Of a stretch of DNA of 6,168 bases, positions 5,578 through 6,168 are shown one piece after another. The stretch is from Defluviicoccus vanus (GTDB taxonomy: Bacteria > Pseudomonadota > Alphaproteobacteria > Rhodospirillales > Defluviicoccaceae). How positions within the stretch are numbered: the first letter of the stretch is position 1; every line of letters starts with the position of its first letter. The notes beneath the pieces are model-generated. The model saw only the letters and a program-made list of their open reading frames with translations, was not told where the DNA came from and ran no database searches. The stretch covers positions 3,860,396 through 3,866,563 of the forward strand of contig NZ_CP053923.1 of NCBI RefSeq assembly GCF_014672695.1. The letters run 5' to 3'. A program made the translations under genes and the position numbers.

Positions 5578-6168
5578 CGAAGGCGGTAACAGGAAGCCGG
5601 TCACGCCGACGGGCAAGCGTCGTCGCCTATGGGAGATCGATAGCCGCCTGCATTGCTCGATTGTGGGAACCTGTCTCTCGCTCGGTGACCTGCGGCGCCT
5701 TGAACGCCAACTGGAAATCGAACCGCTACAAGGTGCCAGCGATTTTCACATCCATGGCAATTTTGTTGTCTGGGCCGGCGAAGACGGTTTGGTGGCGCGA
5801 CGCATGCACCGGCTGCTCGATCGCCGCTACGCAAAAACCATTCGCCGCTTTGCCGCTGCCACCGCCGAAGACCTGGAGGTCCTCTGGGCGACCAGCCTGC
5901 GCGAAGGTGACATCCCCGGTCCTTACTGGAGTGTGCTGACCCATCCGACCGCTGCCGAAACGCTGACGATGCGGGCATTCGGCGAGGTGCACATGCTGTC
6001 GCATCTGGTCGGGGCAGCGAACCGCACCGACATCCGTCGCCTGATGATCTTGGAAGGCGAGCGGGACGGGCTCGCCGAGTTGCTGGCGGCGACCAAGCGA
6101 CGGCTCGTCGATCAAGATCGTGACGACCGCCGGCTTCTTGGCCAACAGGCCGCCGAAGTCCGTGGGCT
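5570..6168 (+). CDS. DUF2325-family-like protein, N-terminal part, cut by window edge
   Basis: The function is unknown. The first 199 codons are present and the frame is open to the end. The start is well supported: ATG at 5570 with GGAGG at 5558-5562 and 7-nt spacing. After a basic start (TGKRRRLWEI) comes HCSIVGTCLSLGDLRRL (28-44), with Cys29 and Cys35 in a C-x5-C arrangement. Later come FHIHGNF (59-65), RRMHRLLDRRYAKTIRRF (77-94), GDIPGPYW then THP (113-126), and FGEVHMLSHLVGAANRTDIRRL (137-158) with His141 and His145. From about 150 the sequence is charged and helical, coiled-coil-like. From memory this resembles the N-terminal half of alphaproteobacterial DUF2325 proteins of about 400 residues, whose C-terminal DUF2325 domain would lie outside. 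Conserved-looking Cys and His could bind metal or sense redox state, but that is inference. It is divergent from the iron operon and may share the Fur-like site. Confidence 0.72.
   Translation, partial: MCSEGGNRKPVTPTGKRRRLWEIDSRLHCSIVGTCLSLGDLRRLERQLEIEPLQGASDFHIHGNFVVWAGEDGLVARRMHRLLDRRYAKTIRRFAAATAEDLEVLWATSLREGDIPGPYWSVLTHPTAAETLTMRAFGEVHMLSHLVGAANRTDIRRLMILEGERDGLAELLAATKRRLVDQDRDDRRLLGQQAAEVRG

Noticed and set aside
5601..6145. Minus-strand frames at 5601-5978 and 5726-6145
   Set aside because: They are antisense to the DUF2325-like gene, which has a good ribosome-binding site and recognisable motifs.

Overview
The window looks like chromosomal DNA of a high-GC alphaproteobacterium, possibly of the Rhodospirillales type. 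That placement is inference: it rests on the G/C-rich third codon positions, the gene families present, and a DUF2325-like gene of a kind I associate with alphaproteobacteria. No mobile elements, CRISPR arrays, tRNAs or rRNAs are visible.

Layout. Four genes read leftward on the minus strand, in transcription order: an iron(III) periplasmic binding protein (4946-3921), its fused two-domain ABC permease (3916-2171), an OxyR-type redox-sensing LysR regulator (2051-1155), and a monofunctional haem catalase (958 leftward, cut by the left edge after 319 residues). A fifth gene reads rightward from 5570 and is cut by the right edge. It is a Cys/His-rich protein that I assign with moderate confidence to the alphaproteobacterial DUF2325 family. 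Between the divergent units lies a 617-bp intergenic region (4953-5569). It has an AT-rich core, a 19-bp near-perfect palindrome with Fur-box form (5219-5237), and a 12-bp perfect inverted repeat just before the start of the rightward gene.

How the genes fit together. The binding protein and permease are 4 bp apart and form a ferric-iron import operon, but no ATPase gene accompanies them here. OxyR and catalase are the usual peroxide sensor and one of its usual targets. Placing iron uptake next to peroxide defence makes sense because imported iron drives Fenton chemistry. The Fur-like palindrome suggests iron control of the transporter, and perhaps of the divergent gene. A 5-7-5 palindrome with identical arms (GATTG-N7-CAATC) occurs upstream of both catalase and the transporter, which hints at a shared regulator. 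The least understood elements are the DUF2325-like gene with its hairpin leader and the dense repeats in the oxyR-katA intergenic region.
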